A stretch of 64,000 nucleotides of DNA from Datnioides undecimradiatus. Lineage: Eukaryota > Chordata > Actinopteri > Lobotiformes > Datnioididae. Under the pieces are notes generated by a model. That model did not search any database. It was given only the letters and a program-made list of their open reading frames with translations, and was not told where the DNA came from. Below, piece after piece: positions 50,716 through 62,694 of the stretch; within the stretch, counting starts at the first letter, position 1; each line of letters begins with the position of its first letter. The stretch spans positions 3,636,707 through 3,700,706 of the forward strand of contig WARS01000034.1 of the NCBI GenBank assembly GCA_008933995.1. The letters are read 5' to 3'. The position numbers and the translations under genes are program-made.

Positions 50716-51436
50716 GAAAGGCCCGGGCCACAGGACAGAAGCCGGCAGATGCAGAGGCCTGTTTGAAGTAAATGCACAACTGGAGTGAATGTGGAATTGA
50801 TGCTGAGATCTGTTTGTACAGAGTCAAAACATCTGCTTGTTACACTAACCAGCAAACTACCATGATCCTCTGCTGCTCTGAGGCGTATGGACCCACAGCG
50901 CGGAGGATGTCATGCAAAGCCTTTTCTTCCCTTTTTGCGAGAAACCCTATCTGTGAAAGATGAGGCGCAAAACAAATTAGAGAAGAACTGAAAGGTGAAA
51001 TCTGTCAATGATGCCCCCCATCAGCGATCAGTCACACTCATGAGGACGTGATCCACTCTCAGGACTGATCCTAATATGGGATTTGGTTCAAACACACGCT
51101 AGCACAACATTAGTCACTCTTTCCGCTGTATTTCCAGGAGCCTGTGGCTATCTTAAGCAGTTTTCTGGCAAGTCTAAAACCAAACAATCTCCATGTGCTT
51201 CAACTTTCCAGTAGTCATCCTCTGTCTCCACATGTAGAGGGGAATACCAGAGTGTTCCCATGTACACTATAGCTCTTACTCATGGAACCCAAGAGAACAG
51301 CTATATCTATGTTTATCCTTGTATCGGTAGATATGCTATAATAGTTAACACGGCAGCACAGTAACTTGTATCTGTGTTAGTGGCATAACTCTGAGGATGG
51401 TAATGATGGATGAATGCAGGCTGCACCCAAAACTAA

Positions 51437-51540
51437 GATGGTGAACACAGTAAACAGGATTTATCTCCGTTAGCATGCTAATGTTAGCATTTATTTCAAA
51501 GCAGCACTGTGGCTTTTGCCTCAGAGAGCCTCGAGCAGGA
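51437..51540 (+). repeat. Teleost 'TTAGCATGCTAATGTTAGCATTT' repeat, partial
   Basis: AAGATGGTGAACACAGTAAAC, then TTAGCATGCTAATGTTAGCATTTATTTCAAAGCAGCACTGTG and CTCAGAGAGCC, follows the same family as 58300-58440 in the same sense. Confidence 0.65.
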
Positions 51541-53639
51541 CTCCACACGCATATTCTTCTTTTTCCGAGACTGACAAATAATAGTTATAATGCATGCGGT
51601 GTTACCACCCAGCTGATGCAATGTATCAGAACTCAGAGTAATCATCGCAAGTGAGTAATAATAAGTCAACATCCGTAATGTTACCTCGATAGTCAGCTTC
51701 AGAGAGCACAGTCTGAAAAGTGGAAAACTTTCACTGTAATTCTATCTACGATGAGTTTTCTCAGCATGTATAATTTAGTTAAGTAAAAGCTCGAACTATC
51801 ACAGACAAATACAAATTTGCATGAAATTCCACACTCTGTGGGAGTCCGCAGAGACAGTTTCTCACTCATTGTTAGTCCTTTAAACAGATACAGAATGACA
51901 CAGCAAACAGAGGGCCTGGGAAAAGGGATGCTGGACACAAATCGTTGACAGATGTGATTTCAAATTGGTAGGTTTACCCTCTGGAAGTCCGACCAAATGA
52001 TCGCTTTGCATTTCCGTCAGCAGCTGACAAACTGAATGTTTGACATATTCAAAGCTACAGCATTAAATGACCGCGGTCACGGTGAAAACAATGAGACAGT
52101 TGCGCTCTTTCAGGGAAAAGGGAAAGGGGACTGGATGCTGATGCAGTCATTCTCTGAGTCGGTGAAAGACCACAGATGTGGACGGACACACCCTGCTCCA
52201 AACCACACGCTGGATATTTCCACTCGCTGAGGACATGAAGGGTTTTAACTCGCCTACTTTCAGGCAAAACTGAAAGAGAGAGGGAGTTTTATCTAACATT
52301 GATCATACAGCTTTTGCTTTGATGCATGGGGCGGATAAATAATGCAGCAGTGTTCTTGTAATGCTCTTAAGGTATTACAAGCTGTAATTTGGAGCAACTT
52401 GGTGGAAGGCGGAAAGTACCTCTGCTGAGTCTTGATACAGGAGGACGACATTCCAGGGATTAAGTGCTGTCCGCATGAATACGGCAAGAAATAGGGAAAA
52501 CAAACAACCTGCATGACTATAAACACTATGCCACCCTCCATCAGCCTTTAACACACCTCTAATTCCTTACAAGCTGCATAATTCATGCATGATTTCAGTC
52601 AACATTTTATCCTGCAGGTTCTTTGGAGGCCTGCAAGGCTTTTTAAAACGAGAACACGAGAAGGTTACGAGGAGCCGATGGCCGCGTGTGAAGATCACTT
52701 CAAAGTCCCTTTAGTGGAATATACAGGAGATTTATTCCACTTTGTGCCGTTGAAATTCAGCACTTCTCCTCCTGCTTCCTCCTGCTTCAATCCGTCTCAC
52801 TGACAGAGAGCGAGATCTGTCCACACAACTTGTAATTGTTGTGCTGCTGTGCGTAGAATTTTAACGTCAGGACATTAATTCTAAGACATTTGTAAAATGG
52901 CTGTAAACAAATAAGGCCCTGGCCTCGGAGACCAGCAGCCATTAGTCATAGCTGAGATCTGCTGGGTTCATTTATTGCTTAAAAGGAGATTGCTGTTTTA
53001 CTGTGCGGGTCATAAACGGCTCGATTCAAGCTGCAGAGTTTCAGCTTCACATTAAGTGACCTTGTCCTTGCAAATCTGCCGCCAAAGGCTCTTATCACCC
53101 GCAGTCTGTGTTCTTGCTCTTTAAATCAAAGGCATGTATCTCACTCTTTGTGCACGATAGGAGCATTTATAGGAAATGCAGTCTTACTTTAACAAGAATA
53201 AATAAACCAAAAACTTTTTCTTTCTCGTTAACAAAGTTTCTTTGCAGAGAATTTGGATTCCGGTGTGGGTGAGACAGCTAAAGTGGTTGGCAACGTGCAA
53301 TGTGCAAGGTACCGCTGGAAATTAAAGGTGTACTCTGCACCTCATATTTCAACATTTAATCATATTTTGGAATGAGGCGAAAAGACTAGTGCCTTTCCAG
53401 TGTCCTCATGGGACCGTACTGCTCAACACAAGAGAAAATCAGATTGTTGGATGGATGAACAATGAAACAACTTTTTTTCTTATATCATTAACACTAGCGG
53501 GGGAAAACAGATCAAGTTTGGCAAAAACTGCATTGTTTGACTAAAATCAGATGGGTTTATCTTCCGTACACTGGCCAGTTTAGGACATCCATGACTTAAC
53601 TCTGTTCCCCTCAGTTGTGTAGACCTCAGGAGTTGCATG

Positions 53640-53790
53640 TTTTTGTTATTTGGCCAATTTTGCAAAAAGATTGTGTTTACTGACAATCGTTTTTTTAATG
53701 CTTGGGGGGAAAAAAAAGTTTTTGGTTGTGGCAAAAACGCTGTTGTTAGGTTGTGGTTAAAGTCAAGCAACTAGAACTCTTGATCGTTAC
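53640..53790 (-). repeat. Possible diverged fish repeat (GTTAGGTTTAGGCAA type)
   Basis: TTTTTGGTTGTGGCAAAAACG, then TTGTTAGGTTGTGGTTAAAGTCAAGCAACTA, recalls repeats with GGTTAGGTTTAGGCAAC units. The match is weak. Confidence 0.25.
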
Positions 53791-55543
53791 GATTCAATCT
53801 TCATTTTTTGCCACACAATGCTGATTAAGCATTTTCCAGTCAGATAAAGTATGTGTTTTACATCAAGCATCAGTAATTAGTTGGGCAACTGGAGCAATGG
53901 AGTAGGCTGCAGCAATGAGGAGTATGGCACAGCCTATGGCATTGACAGCGTTAATGTAATTAGTCTGAACTAACTGTCAGAAAGACAAAAGTGCAATACC
54001 ACAGCTCTGAACAAAGATAATGTTATCCAGTGGAGTGTGACTCCTGTTTCACACCGCCCTGACCTGCACAGCCTTACTACATCAACTTTAAACAGCAAGC
54101 CAGACCGACAGACTGCCCGGCTGACTTTGCCGTCTCTATAGTCACACTACTACCTTGGCTAAAAATAACACAGGATCATATAGGAGATCATATCCCAGAG
54201 GGGAAAGCCCCATGCAAAGTTAGACGTGCCATAACCAAAAAGCTCTATTGTAGATTACAAGCTGCTGTGGCCTCTGCGCCTCATAGTTAAGTAATTCATG
54301 AGGAATTCTTTTTCTTCTGTACAGCGAGGAAGTGGAGGAAGACACTTGGAGAGAAAAGGAAAATTAAGGGAAAAGTGGAGGTTGGAAAAGATGGAGAACA
54401 GACGACACACAGCCCGGCAATGAAACATTAATATGCCCACTGTGTATGTTACGGGCATCTCTTTACGTTTCTGTCGGACTCATTTCCTGCTGTAAAATAT
54501 GGAACCATGATTATAATACGCTGTGTGTATGAATCGGTTAAATACATTCCCACAAAGCCCCAAATTTTTTACTGCAGGCATGTGCATTTTTGTGCAAGTT
54601 CCTCCGGCTTCATAAACACGAGGCCGGCTGGGCTGCGGGACAATGAAAATGTCTCCCCCACCAAAGAAAAGCAAAAGCAGACACTTCCCCTGCAAGCCAG
54701 AAGCCAATTCAGCCGCATGTGCTGGAATGTTAATTGTGAATGTTTAGTGGCGAACGATTTTTCTGATACGGCGGGCACGGGGAGTGGGAGGGATTGGCAG
54801 ACGTGTGGGAGGATGACACACAGGAGGGAGGTATTGAGTTGCAGAAATAGAGGCGCGCAACGATGACAAACACGAGACGTATGCTTTTATGAAGTGACAG
54901 TTTCTGGACGGCACTCTGGAGCAGAATGCATCTATCATTGTTCACTAAGAAAATGAAGGGAAAGCACAAAGAAAATGTAAAATGTGCAGCATTATCCCTG
55001 GAAAAGAAGGCTGTGCAGAAGGAGAAGCAGGGAGGTTTAGTAGAGCGAGGTAGCACCACGCTAAAAGAGGAGTAGAAGTGACAGCCAGGTTCTCATGTCC
55101 TATAATTATAGCACTGCCATCACTTCGCCTCTCTTCACCTCCTGTCGTGTCATTCCTCCTTTTTAACCCGCCACCTCTCACTTCCTTCTCCACAGCCGCT
55201 GTCTCTCCATGCCCTCATGCATTTTCACTTCCCCTCCCTCCGCTCATGCCCTGTCATCTGTCATTTCCATACCGCTCTTCCCTTTGCCTTCCTCTGCTGC
55301 TCCTGGAGAGATCTGGGCCACTTGACGTTCGTGAGAGGGGCTCGGCTCTTAGCCTGCCCAGCGGGCCAAGTCCGTCTCCAGACTGCAAGAAGGGTCGCTG
55401 TTTTGTCACACACAACTGCCCTAGCAAGGCAAAAATCGAACTGAATTCAGGCCGAGAGGTGCTTGGCTCCGGGCTCATGGCCTCTCTACTGGGGTATTTT
55501 CTTTTGTAGAAAGTGCCACGTGTCACATTTTGTTCCGCATATG

Positions 55544-55810
55544 CACCGATCAGCTACAACATTAAGAAAGCTAACTGGTTTTAAAGTTCCTGCTGGTCTT
55601 TGTGGCACATTACATTGTGTAATATTACATAAACTTGTTACTTTTGATGATTAACACATGGGTCACATGGCTTCATCAAGGCCTTAAAACCTTTCTGACC
55701 ACATTTGAAGTGGGTCTGGTCCACCCACGGGGAGGAGAGCATCCAAATGTACTTTGTAAGTCTGTTAAATTGCATTGCATTATGGAGAGGTGTTTCTAAT
55801 ATTATGTCCG
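55544..55810 (+). repeat. Degenerate interspersed element bounded by fish repeat ends
   Basis: The left end CACCGATCAGCTACAACATTAA and the right end TATGGAGAGGTGTTTCTAATATTATGTCC both resemble ends of interspersed elements I recall from fish. The interior (about 220 bp) is not coding. Whether both ends belong to one element is uncertain. Confidence 0.45.
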
Positions 55811-58299
55811 CAATATTACAAGCACATATCTATTTTTCACTAACTTGCATCAAATGCTTTTCCCATTTACTGGAGGAGAGCTATATTCTTTTACCTTTCT
55901 TCTTCCCACCCCTCTGGTGCTTGTTAATATGCAGCTATTCTGCCATATCCTGAAAACCAGTCTTGAAATGTGACCATATTAAACAAATGAGATTGCAGTG
56001 AGTCACATCTGATGCATCGATCTGGCCCGTCTCCTTGGAGTCTCCAAATATGCGCAACCCGAGACATAAAACAAACCGATCACATTTGGATAAACTCATA
56101 AATCCGGAGCCTGTAATTTTAGTAGTATTGGGTACTTCTCCCTGCAGAATGCTCCAGCAGAGACTACATCAGCTTCATTTTGATATCCCCAATTGTATTT
56201 TATTCATCACTTATACATTTACTGTCCCATTTCTTATTATGCAAGATACCTTTGAGAGAGCAATCTCACAACTAAGTGTGTTTAGTCGCTGTTCCTGGGG
56301 CTTTCTTGCAGTATAAACAAGATCTTCATCAGGAAAAAGTGTTTTCCCAGTTGTTACATTTCCATTTCGCCTGTCTTTGTCCGAAAAGCTAAACTGCAAG
56401 TGTCAGTTTTGATTTTGGAAAAACCCCACGGTCTGTTTGGTAGCTGTTCTGGAGCTTTCAGTCACATCACATGATCTTCATCAGTTGTTAGTTGTGATGG
56501 TTTTCTCAACAATTTGACACACACGCAGGCGTAATGTGATAAAAAGCCGTTTTGCCAAATCTGATCTAGTTAAAATGCACTGCAGAGAGCCGAGTGTCTC
56601 ACAGAAGGAGTTTTGTTTCATTTGTAACGTCTCCAACGTCTCCATCCAGACTAATGTGGTTTATGTCTCGGTTTGAAGTCTCAAGGAGCCTTTGTCCAAA
56701 AAAATCAGAGTTGAAGTTTGCTTACCTAAGCTGAAATGTGTGCTTTATGTCCTGGGGAATGTCAGTCTATCGAGAAAAGAAAAGGAAAATCTCCATTCAC
56801 ATCCAACAAGCCAGGCAACATCCACACAACAACTTTTAAGTGGTGAATCAATATTTCACAAAGTCTCCTGTGCTGCGCCCTGGGCTGCAATGGGCCTTCA
56901 CCAAACAATAGGATCCTGACCTGCATTATTCATCCCTCACTCATTCACTCCTCTCTGACTCAGACACAGAGCACACAGGGGAATTCAACTTTCCCAAACT
57001 AAACTTCAGATAAGAAAACCTTTCAAAACATCTGCCCCTCCATCCTCGAATCTCCGTGGTACTTTGAGTCACCTCGTACTATCCTTAATAATGTTAACCA
57101 TGTTGAATAATGCATCGCCGACTCATATCTCACAGTTGGGCCGTGCCAGGAACCCCTCGGTTCGACCGAATGTCAATGAAGAAAGTTTGATGTTGTTTTG
57201 GGATTTTTTTTTTGTTTTGTTTTTTTTGCAAACTGCAGTGATTTCACTTGCAGATGATCCCAGGATGCACTGCAAATCATCCAGTTTGGGGAAAAAATGT
57301 CCGTTCAACATCAGAAATACAGATCTATATTTAGAAGTACTCCAATCATCATTAAATCTAACTTTGGGGATCCAATAAGCGTAACTCAGTTATTACAAAA
57401 TGGCTCAAATACTGGCAGCAGATTTTTAATGAACTTGACATTTAATGCTTCATGGCTTTTAGAAGGTTTCCCCTAATGTCTTCTCATAACGAGTAATTAG
57501 GCACGGACTTTCAGTAATGTGTGCGTGCAAAGGTTCCTAACAGAGGAGACGAGGATAACTCAGCCTCAATCAGTGTATTATCTCTGCTCCAGACCATTAC
57601 TGAAGCTGGCTACTTAATAGCCTCTGAATTAGATGCGGAGTTGATTGCACATTGATTATAAGCGAACGAGGGCAGGGGACGTCAATCGTGACATCCAAAG
57701 TGACTTTACTGAGCAGGCAGAGAGACACCAGAGGAGGATTTTGGAAACGCGAGCACAACATGTGTCGAGGTGTATTCAACTCCTCGAGTGTCGATTCAGT
57801 CAAGGATAGAAGTGCAGGAACACACACATAAAACACACACCCTTCACACCTCGGATCACCTTTTTGGAAATTAGCATCCTAAATACATTAAGTGCATCTT
57901 CATGGCATGAAGGTTAAAGATCCACCCATTAGCTAACTGTAATTATAATGTGTTGATTTTCATTTTCGACAGTGGGTTCTGGTTATATCGATACCCAGCG
58001 TGCTGAGGCTGTCCTCGCTCAGTAAAGGACAGCAACATTAGTTCCTTTACCTGACAAGTGAGTTCTGGTGGTTGTGTGAATAATGACTGCGCCTGGCGAG
58101 TCTTGGGGACTACAGTTGCTTTGTGGAAAGTTTGTTTTAAAAACTTTGAGTCCACCATGTTGGTCCAGGCTCAATATCTCTATCTCAACAACTTACCCTG
58201 GATATGCTGTGTCCTTGGAGGATGAATATTTCTGAATATTTCACCTCATCCAACTCTTTGCTTTGTGACTAGTCACACCTGTATTTTGTGTTTACCGCT

Positions 58300-58440
58300 G
58301 ATGAGCAAATAGCTGAGGCTTGCAGACGTGATAAGCTTAGATGATTAAACATGTTCATACTTGCTAAACATCAGAACTGTGCGCATGTTAGCACGCTGGC
58401 ATTAGCATTTACAGCCACAAGTCCAAGTACAGCCACACAG
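58300..58440 (+). repeat. Teleost 'CTTGCTAAACATCAG...TTAGCA' repeat, partial
   Basis: ACATGTTCATACTTGCTAAACATCAG, then GCATGTTAGCACGCTGGCATTAGCATTTA and AAGTACAGCCACACAG, is a clear third copy of the family seen at 41335 (opposite sense) and 51437. Confidence 0.65.
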
Positions 58441-59997
58441 GTTGCTGCTTTACAGGAAGAAACACAATTAGATTTGGTTATAGGTGCACAAAATGACAGT
58501 GTAAGGAAAAGAAAGCTGTCATAGTGGAACATTTCAGTGCTAAGCCTGCATCAGCATTTCTCCTTTTTCTCTTTCTTGCCCATTTTATCTTTGCTCTCCC
58601 TCCATCTCACTTACAGACCAGCCTGGAACAGGAAATAACAGTTTAAGATTGTCCCCTTCTGCTCCTGTAGATTAATTACAGTCTATGTCCTTGCAAACCC
58701 AGCAGGAGCAGCTATGTGGAAGTAATTCCATTGCTGCCGACTGTTCTGCGCAGTTTCCGGGGCTATGAACAGGTATCGCTCATGTGAAATCGAATTCCTC
58801 CAGTGCCAAACAAGCAGAGGGAAACCGAGAGGAAGCAGTGATACTGTTACAACAACACCGCACAAGTCCCTGCTTCCTCTTTGTACGCCTGTGACCTGCT
58901 TTAAAAGCCAACAGGTGAAAGAGGGGTGAAGTGACCCCAGTGGAGATCTGTTTTTGGACGGCTGTATCGCAGGACGCGGCGCAAATATCAAAGCCAAATG
59001 GTCAGCTGTGATGATGTGCCAGAGACTAACTACAGACAGGATCTTCTCACTATCACCGCTCTGCACACAGCAGAGGATTCAACACAAACCAGCTGGCAAC
59101 CATGCTTAGAGGCTCATCCGTTAAAAGCGCACTTGGATGCTCAGTTCATAGAGATTTTCAAAGGGACCTCTTGGAGATGGTGTCGTCAAAAAAGCATGTG
59201 CATGGCAATATTTTTGCTACAGACCAAATTAAAAAATGGCCAAAATAAACATTGAAACATGTGCAATCACATGCACACACCTCAGTTCATTTATCTGCTC
59301 TGTCTATTAATAGCATCACTGCAACAAGTGTCACTTTTGCTAACATCAGCACGCAGCAGTACGATTTTGCATCTTGTTGCCTTCAAGTGCTGTGGGAAAA
59401 TTGTGCAAGCACACACGAGGGGTTCAGACGAACCAGAATCCAAGCTTACTCCCAAATTGCGCTCAGCGGAATCTTGATGAGCCACTCCTACAAACACGGA
59501 CGCAGCAGCGGAGCAAATGTAGGGCTCATAAATGACGACGCTCCCGCTCATTTACACCACCCCACATTTTGAACTGTGCTGACTTCGCTGACTAATTTAA
59601 CAAGCCCATAAGTGAAGTCTTCATCTGCAATTTAGAATTCAGATGTTTTATTCAGCCACTATGATTTATTCAAGCAGATTTATGAATGACTAACAAAGAT
59701 GTCTCACTTTCTCCCCACACACATACCTACAGGATGAATCACCAGGCGCGCACATTCACAGGATACAGAGTGAGGTCACAGTTTTCGAGGACAGCAGAGT
59801 TTTAGTGCGATGTCCTTCACATCTGGCTTAAAGTGTTCTCTGCATATGTTCTGCACAGAGGTGCTGTGCATATGTCTAACGGCCCTCTACACTGTGCAGC
59901 TCTGCATGGAGCGCTAGAAATGCTATTGTATGGCCATGAGTCGATTGTTTTGATCAGCTCATGGGCCCAAGATAAGTGTTGAAGTACAAGTACCCCT

Positions 59998-60012
59998 ACA
60001 CACACACACACA
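59998..60012 (+). repeat. (AC)7 microsatellite
   Basis: Seven AC units. Confidence 0.85.
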
Positions 60013-61488
60013 GATGGGACCTCTAATCAACTCTGAGTCTGCAACCAGTAAGCAGGGACAGCCTGGTGAGCACCCTCACGCAACAGCAGAAAAGCTATTT
60101 ACCCTATGTATGGTCATTCAGGGGTTCCGTAGTTTTTCAAATATAATACTCCAGGTTTATATTTAGATTTTATTTATATATATTTTCTATCGTTTGTCTT
60201 CCTTCCCTCCCTTTTTCCACTTTCATTAACTTGCATGTGTCACGCCTCCTCATTGTACTGTTTGAACTGATTGCTCATTGATTGCACCTGTGCCCAGTCT
60301 ATCTCAATGACTTGGAGCCACAAGTTGAGTAAGGACTGATAGCCTGCAGGTCTGCTCGCAGCATTTTTGCACTTTACACGAGTGAGCCCAGAAACTTTGA
60401 ACAAGAAAACTGGGTCTGGGTGTTTTTGCAGGCCGTCTAATTGCGTCTGTCGGCGTCAACATTTCGGTTTTGAAGTTCGCTCCTGAATTCAATGAAGCTG
60501 TTTTTGGTTTTAAGCCCAGTTCAATGCGGGCTGTGAAGATGTTGTCTGAAAGCAAGGCCATCGCGTCTCAGCATGGAAAACAATGAAGCATGACCCCGGA
60601 AATCCAGTGGAATGGAAACTAAATTAACTATGACAATGTATCTGTCAGCGCTCTCTTATGGAACTGGGCCATGTGGTCAATGGGTTTGACTATTACTTTC
60701 TGTAAGTATAAGCTGCTGACAAACACTGCACTGTGTGTGGGTGGTGTTGGTGTGTGCGGGCGTTGGTGTGTGCGAACATGTGTGCGGCATGCATGTGGAT
60801 TTCCTCTCCTGAGGGCAGATCAGTATACATCATGGTTGGCTGGACAGCATCCTCCTGTCACATGGCCACATTTGTCATGTATGAACACACACTGGCACAA
60901 AGGATCTTTGCTACAGTTACCTTAAGTCCTAACAGCACATAAACAAGCCATGTGTGAGGTTTAGCCAGTGTGCACTCTGAACGGTGCGTTTTTGTTGGTT
61001 ATTTCTCAAGTTGCGGTGACATTTGTGTAGCAGCCCAGTCATCCTGACTCGTCAGCATTTGGATCCTATCACTGGATCAGAGTTGTTTGCCTCTGAAGCC
61101 TTTTTCCCCGCAGCACCTTATTGTTTGGCACATGCAACATTCAATCAGGGAACGGCCTTTGCAAGCATTACTCATTATATCCACCAATGAGGTTACAGAT
61201 CAGGGGCTATTTCTAAGTTAGCAACTATCTTTAAAGCTATAGCAGATTTTCCTGAAATTTGGTTCAATATTGGGACAGGCCAGGAGCAAGGTGAGGAGAA
61301 TCCATCCAGATCATGGATTTTAAATGCTTTCAAGGATTCCATATTACTTAATGGCAACATATCCCATTTAAACACATTGGTTTTGCCTTTGGTTCAGTCC
61401 TGACCTTTAGAATCTTGCTAAGGCATTCTTGAACATTAGCTCATGAGCTACAGTTGCTGAAATGAAGCTAAACTTGTCATTGAATATA

Positions 61489-61515
61489 CACTACTCACAA
61501 TAAGTTAGGGATATT
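61489..61515 (+). repeat. Left terminal inverted repeat of the Tc1-like element
   Basis: This 27-bp end is preceded by TA at 61487-61488 and is identical to the reverse complement of 62666-62692. The match stops abruptly after GGGATATT. Confidence 0.95.
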
Positions 61516-61586
61516 GTGAGAGACTCAGTGGATGTCATACATACGGTGTTTGTTTCACTTCAGAGATTTTTGGAATAGGGAGGCAA

Positions 61587-62498
61587 TTGTATTGGGGTGA
61601 TAGACACAGAACTACTGGCAGAGTTTGTGACAGACCCAGGAGTGGAGCCCCACGAGTGACAGACCGCAACGATGACCAGTACCTAAGGAGCAATGCACTC
61701 AGACATCGTTATGCAACTGCCACACAGCTGCAGGCCCGTTTACGAGATGTGAAGGGTACTAGGGTTTCCAGACAAACCATTCGCAACCGACTCCACCGCT
61801 TTGGCTTGAATGCCAGACGACCGTTGCAGGTGACTCCACTGACACCAAGACACCGCCGTGAACGTTTGCAGTGGGCACAAGACCATGTGACCCGGAAAAT
61901 GCAGCAGTGGTCTACCATCCTGTTCACTGATGAGTGTCGGGTCACCTTGCACAGAAATGATGGTCGTCAGCGTTGCTGGAGAAGGCGAGGTGAGCGATAC
62001 GCCGAGGTTAACGTGGTCCCCAGGGTTCGCTTTGGTGAAGGAGGTGCAACAGTCTGGGCAGGCATCACCAGTCAGCGCAAAACAGATTTGGTTATTGTAG
62101 ATGGCTCAGTCACTGCACGTTCTTACCTCAGAGACATCATAGAACCCATCATCATCCCCCAATTCCGCCAGCACACCCCCAACTTTCTGTTCATGGATGA
62201 TAATGCTCCACCACATCGTGCCAGAATTGTCACAGCTCGACTTCAGGAAGTCGGAGTGCCTCATATGGTATGGCCAGTAATGTCCCCTGACCTGAACCCC
62301 ATAGAACACGTCTGGGACCAGCTGAAGCAGAGACTGGATGATCGTACCCCACCCCCACGTGACCTGGCAGAACTGCGTGTAGCACTTGTGGAAGAGTGGA
62401 ACGCATTGCCTCAGAACATCATGATGAGGCTAGTGAGGAGCATGAGACGTCGCTGTCAAGCTGTCATTGCGGCAAATGGTGGAAACACCCGCTACTGA
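61587..62498 (+). pseudogene. Tc1-type DDE transposase, 5'-truncated (no ATG, first HTH missing)
   Basis: A Tc1 transposase cuts at the terminal repeats and inserts at TA. The frame is open from 61509, just after an in-frame TAG inside the left repeat, to TGA at 62496-62498. No ATG occurs before residue 105 (numbering from the TTG codon at 61587). Visible parts are the linker motif DRPRSGAPR (15-23), the second helix-turn-helix (about 43-74), catalytic D115 in FTDEC, D205 in MDDNAPPH and E240 in SPDLNPIEH (34 residues apart, DD34E), and a glycine-rich FGEGGATVW (149-157). Family members are about 340 residues with a paired-like pair of HTHs; here the first HTH is absent. It runs opposite to the mid1-like gene. 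A fusion exon could supply a start, but I see no evidence for one. Confidence 0.9.
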
Positions 62499-62554
62499 CA
62501 TTTTCAGTTTTTGTTATTTGGGGCTATCCTTGTTATTGTCTAAATTTTTGGGGT

Positions 62555-62560
62555 AATAAA
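62555..62560 (+). terminator. AATAAA polyadenylation signal in the transposon
   Basis: AATAAA lies 57 bases after the transposase stop codon, inside the element, and could serve as its poly(A) signal. Confidence 0.45.
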
Positions 62561-62665
62561 TATTAAATGGGGTTTCTTCTCATTCATTATTAGTAATATC
62601 AAAGGGAACTTTTACTTATTTCATTAAAATTCAGACCAAATAGGAAAAGCACTCATGTAAATAAT

Positions 62666-62692
62666 AATATCCCTAACTTATTGTGAGTAGTG
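62666..62692 (-). repeat. Right terminal inverted repeat of the Tc1-like element
   Basis: This 27-bp end is followed by TA at 62693-62694. It is a perfect inverted copy of the left end. Confidence 0.95.
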
Positions 62693-62694
62693 TA

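Larger units (their letters stand above)
41451..61486. other. Noncoding stretch up to the Tc1 element; no gene recognised
   Basis: It holds dispersed teleost repeat fragments (47590-47815, 49728-49835, 51437-51540, 53640-53790, 55544-55810, 58300-58440), CA runs at 50698-50715 and 59998-60012, and enhancer-like blocks at 43200-43325 and 46400-46600. Open frames up to about 140 codons, such as 55078-55509, lie in pyrimidine-rich sequence and resemble no known protein. Confidence 0.6.
61489..62692 (+). mobile_element. Tc1/mariner-superfamily DNA transposon, 1,204 bp
   Basis: The element begins CACTACTCACAATAAG and ends with the exact reverse complement. The terminal inverted repeats (61489-61515 and 62666-62692) match over all 27 bases. 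TA target duplications lie at 61487-61488 and 62693-62694, as expected for Tc1/mariner. Inside is a DD34E transposase frame on the plus strand. Perfect repeats and a long uninterrupted frame suggest a fairly recent insertion. The element is shorter than typical 1.3-1.6 kb Tc1 elements, and the missing part matches the absent N-terminus of the transposase, so it is probably an internally deleted, non-autonomous copy. Confidence 0.95.

Noticed and set aside
55078-55509. 143-codon plus-strand frame
   Set aside because: Pyrimidine-rich sequence without stops explains it; the protein is low-complexity Ser/Pro/Leu.
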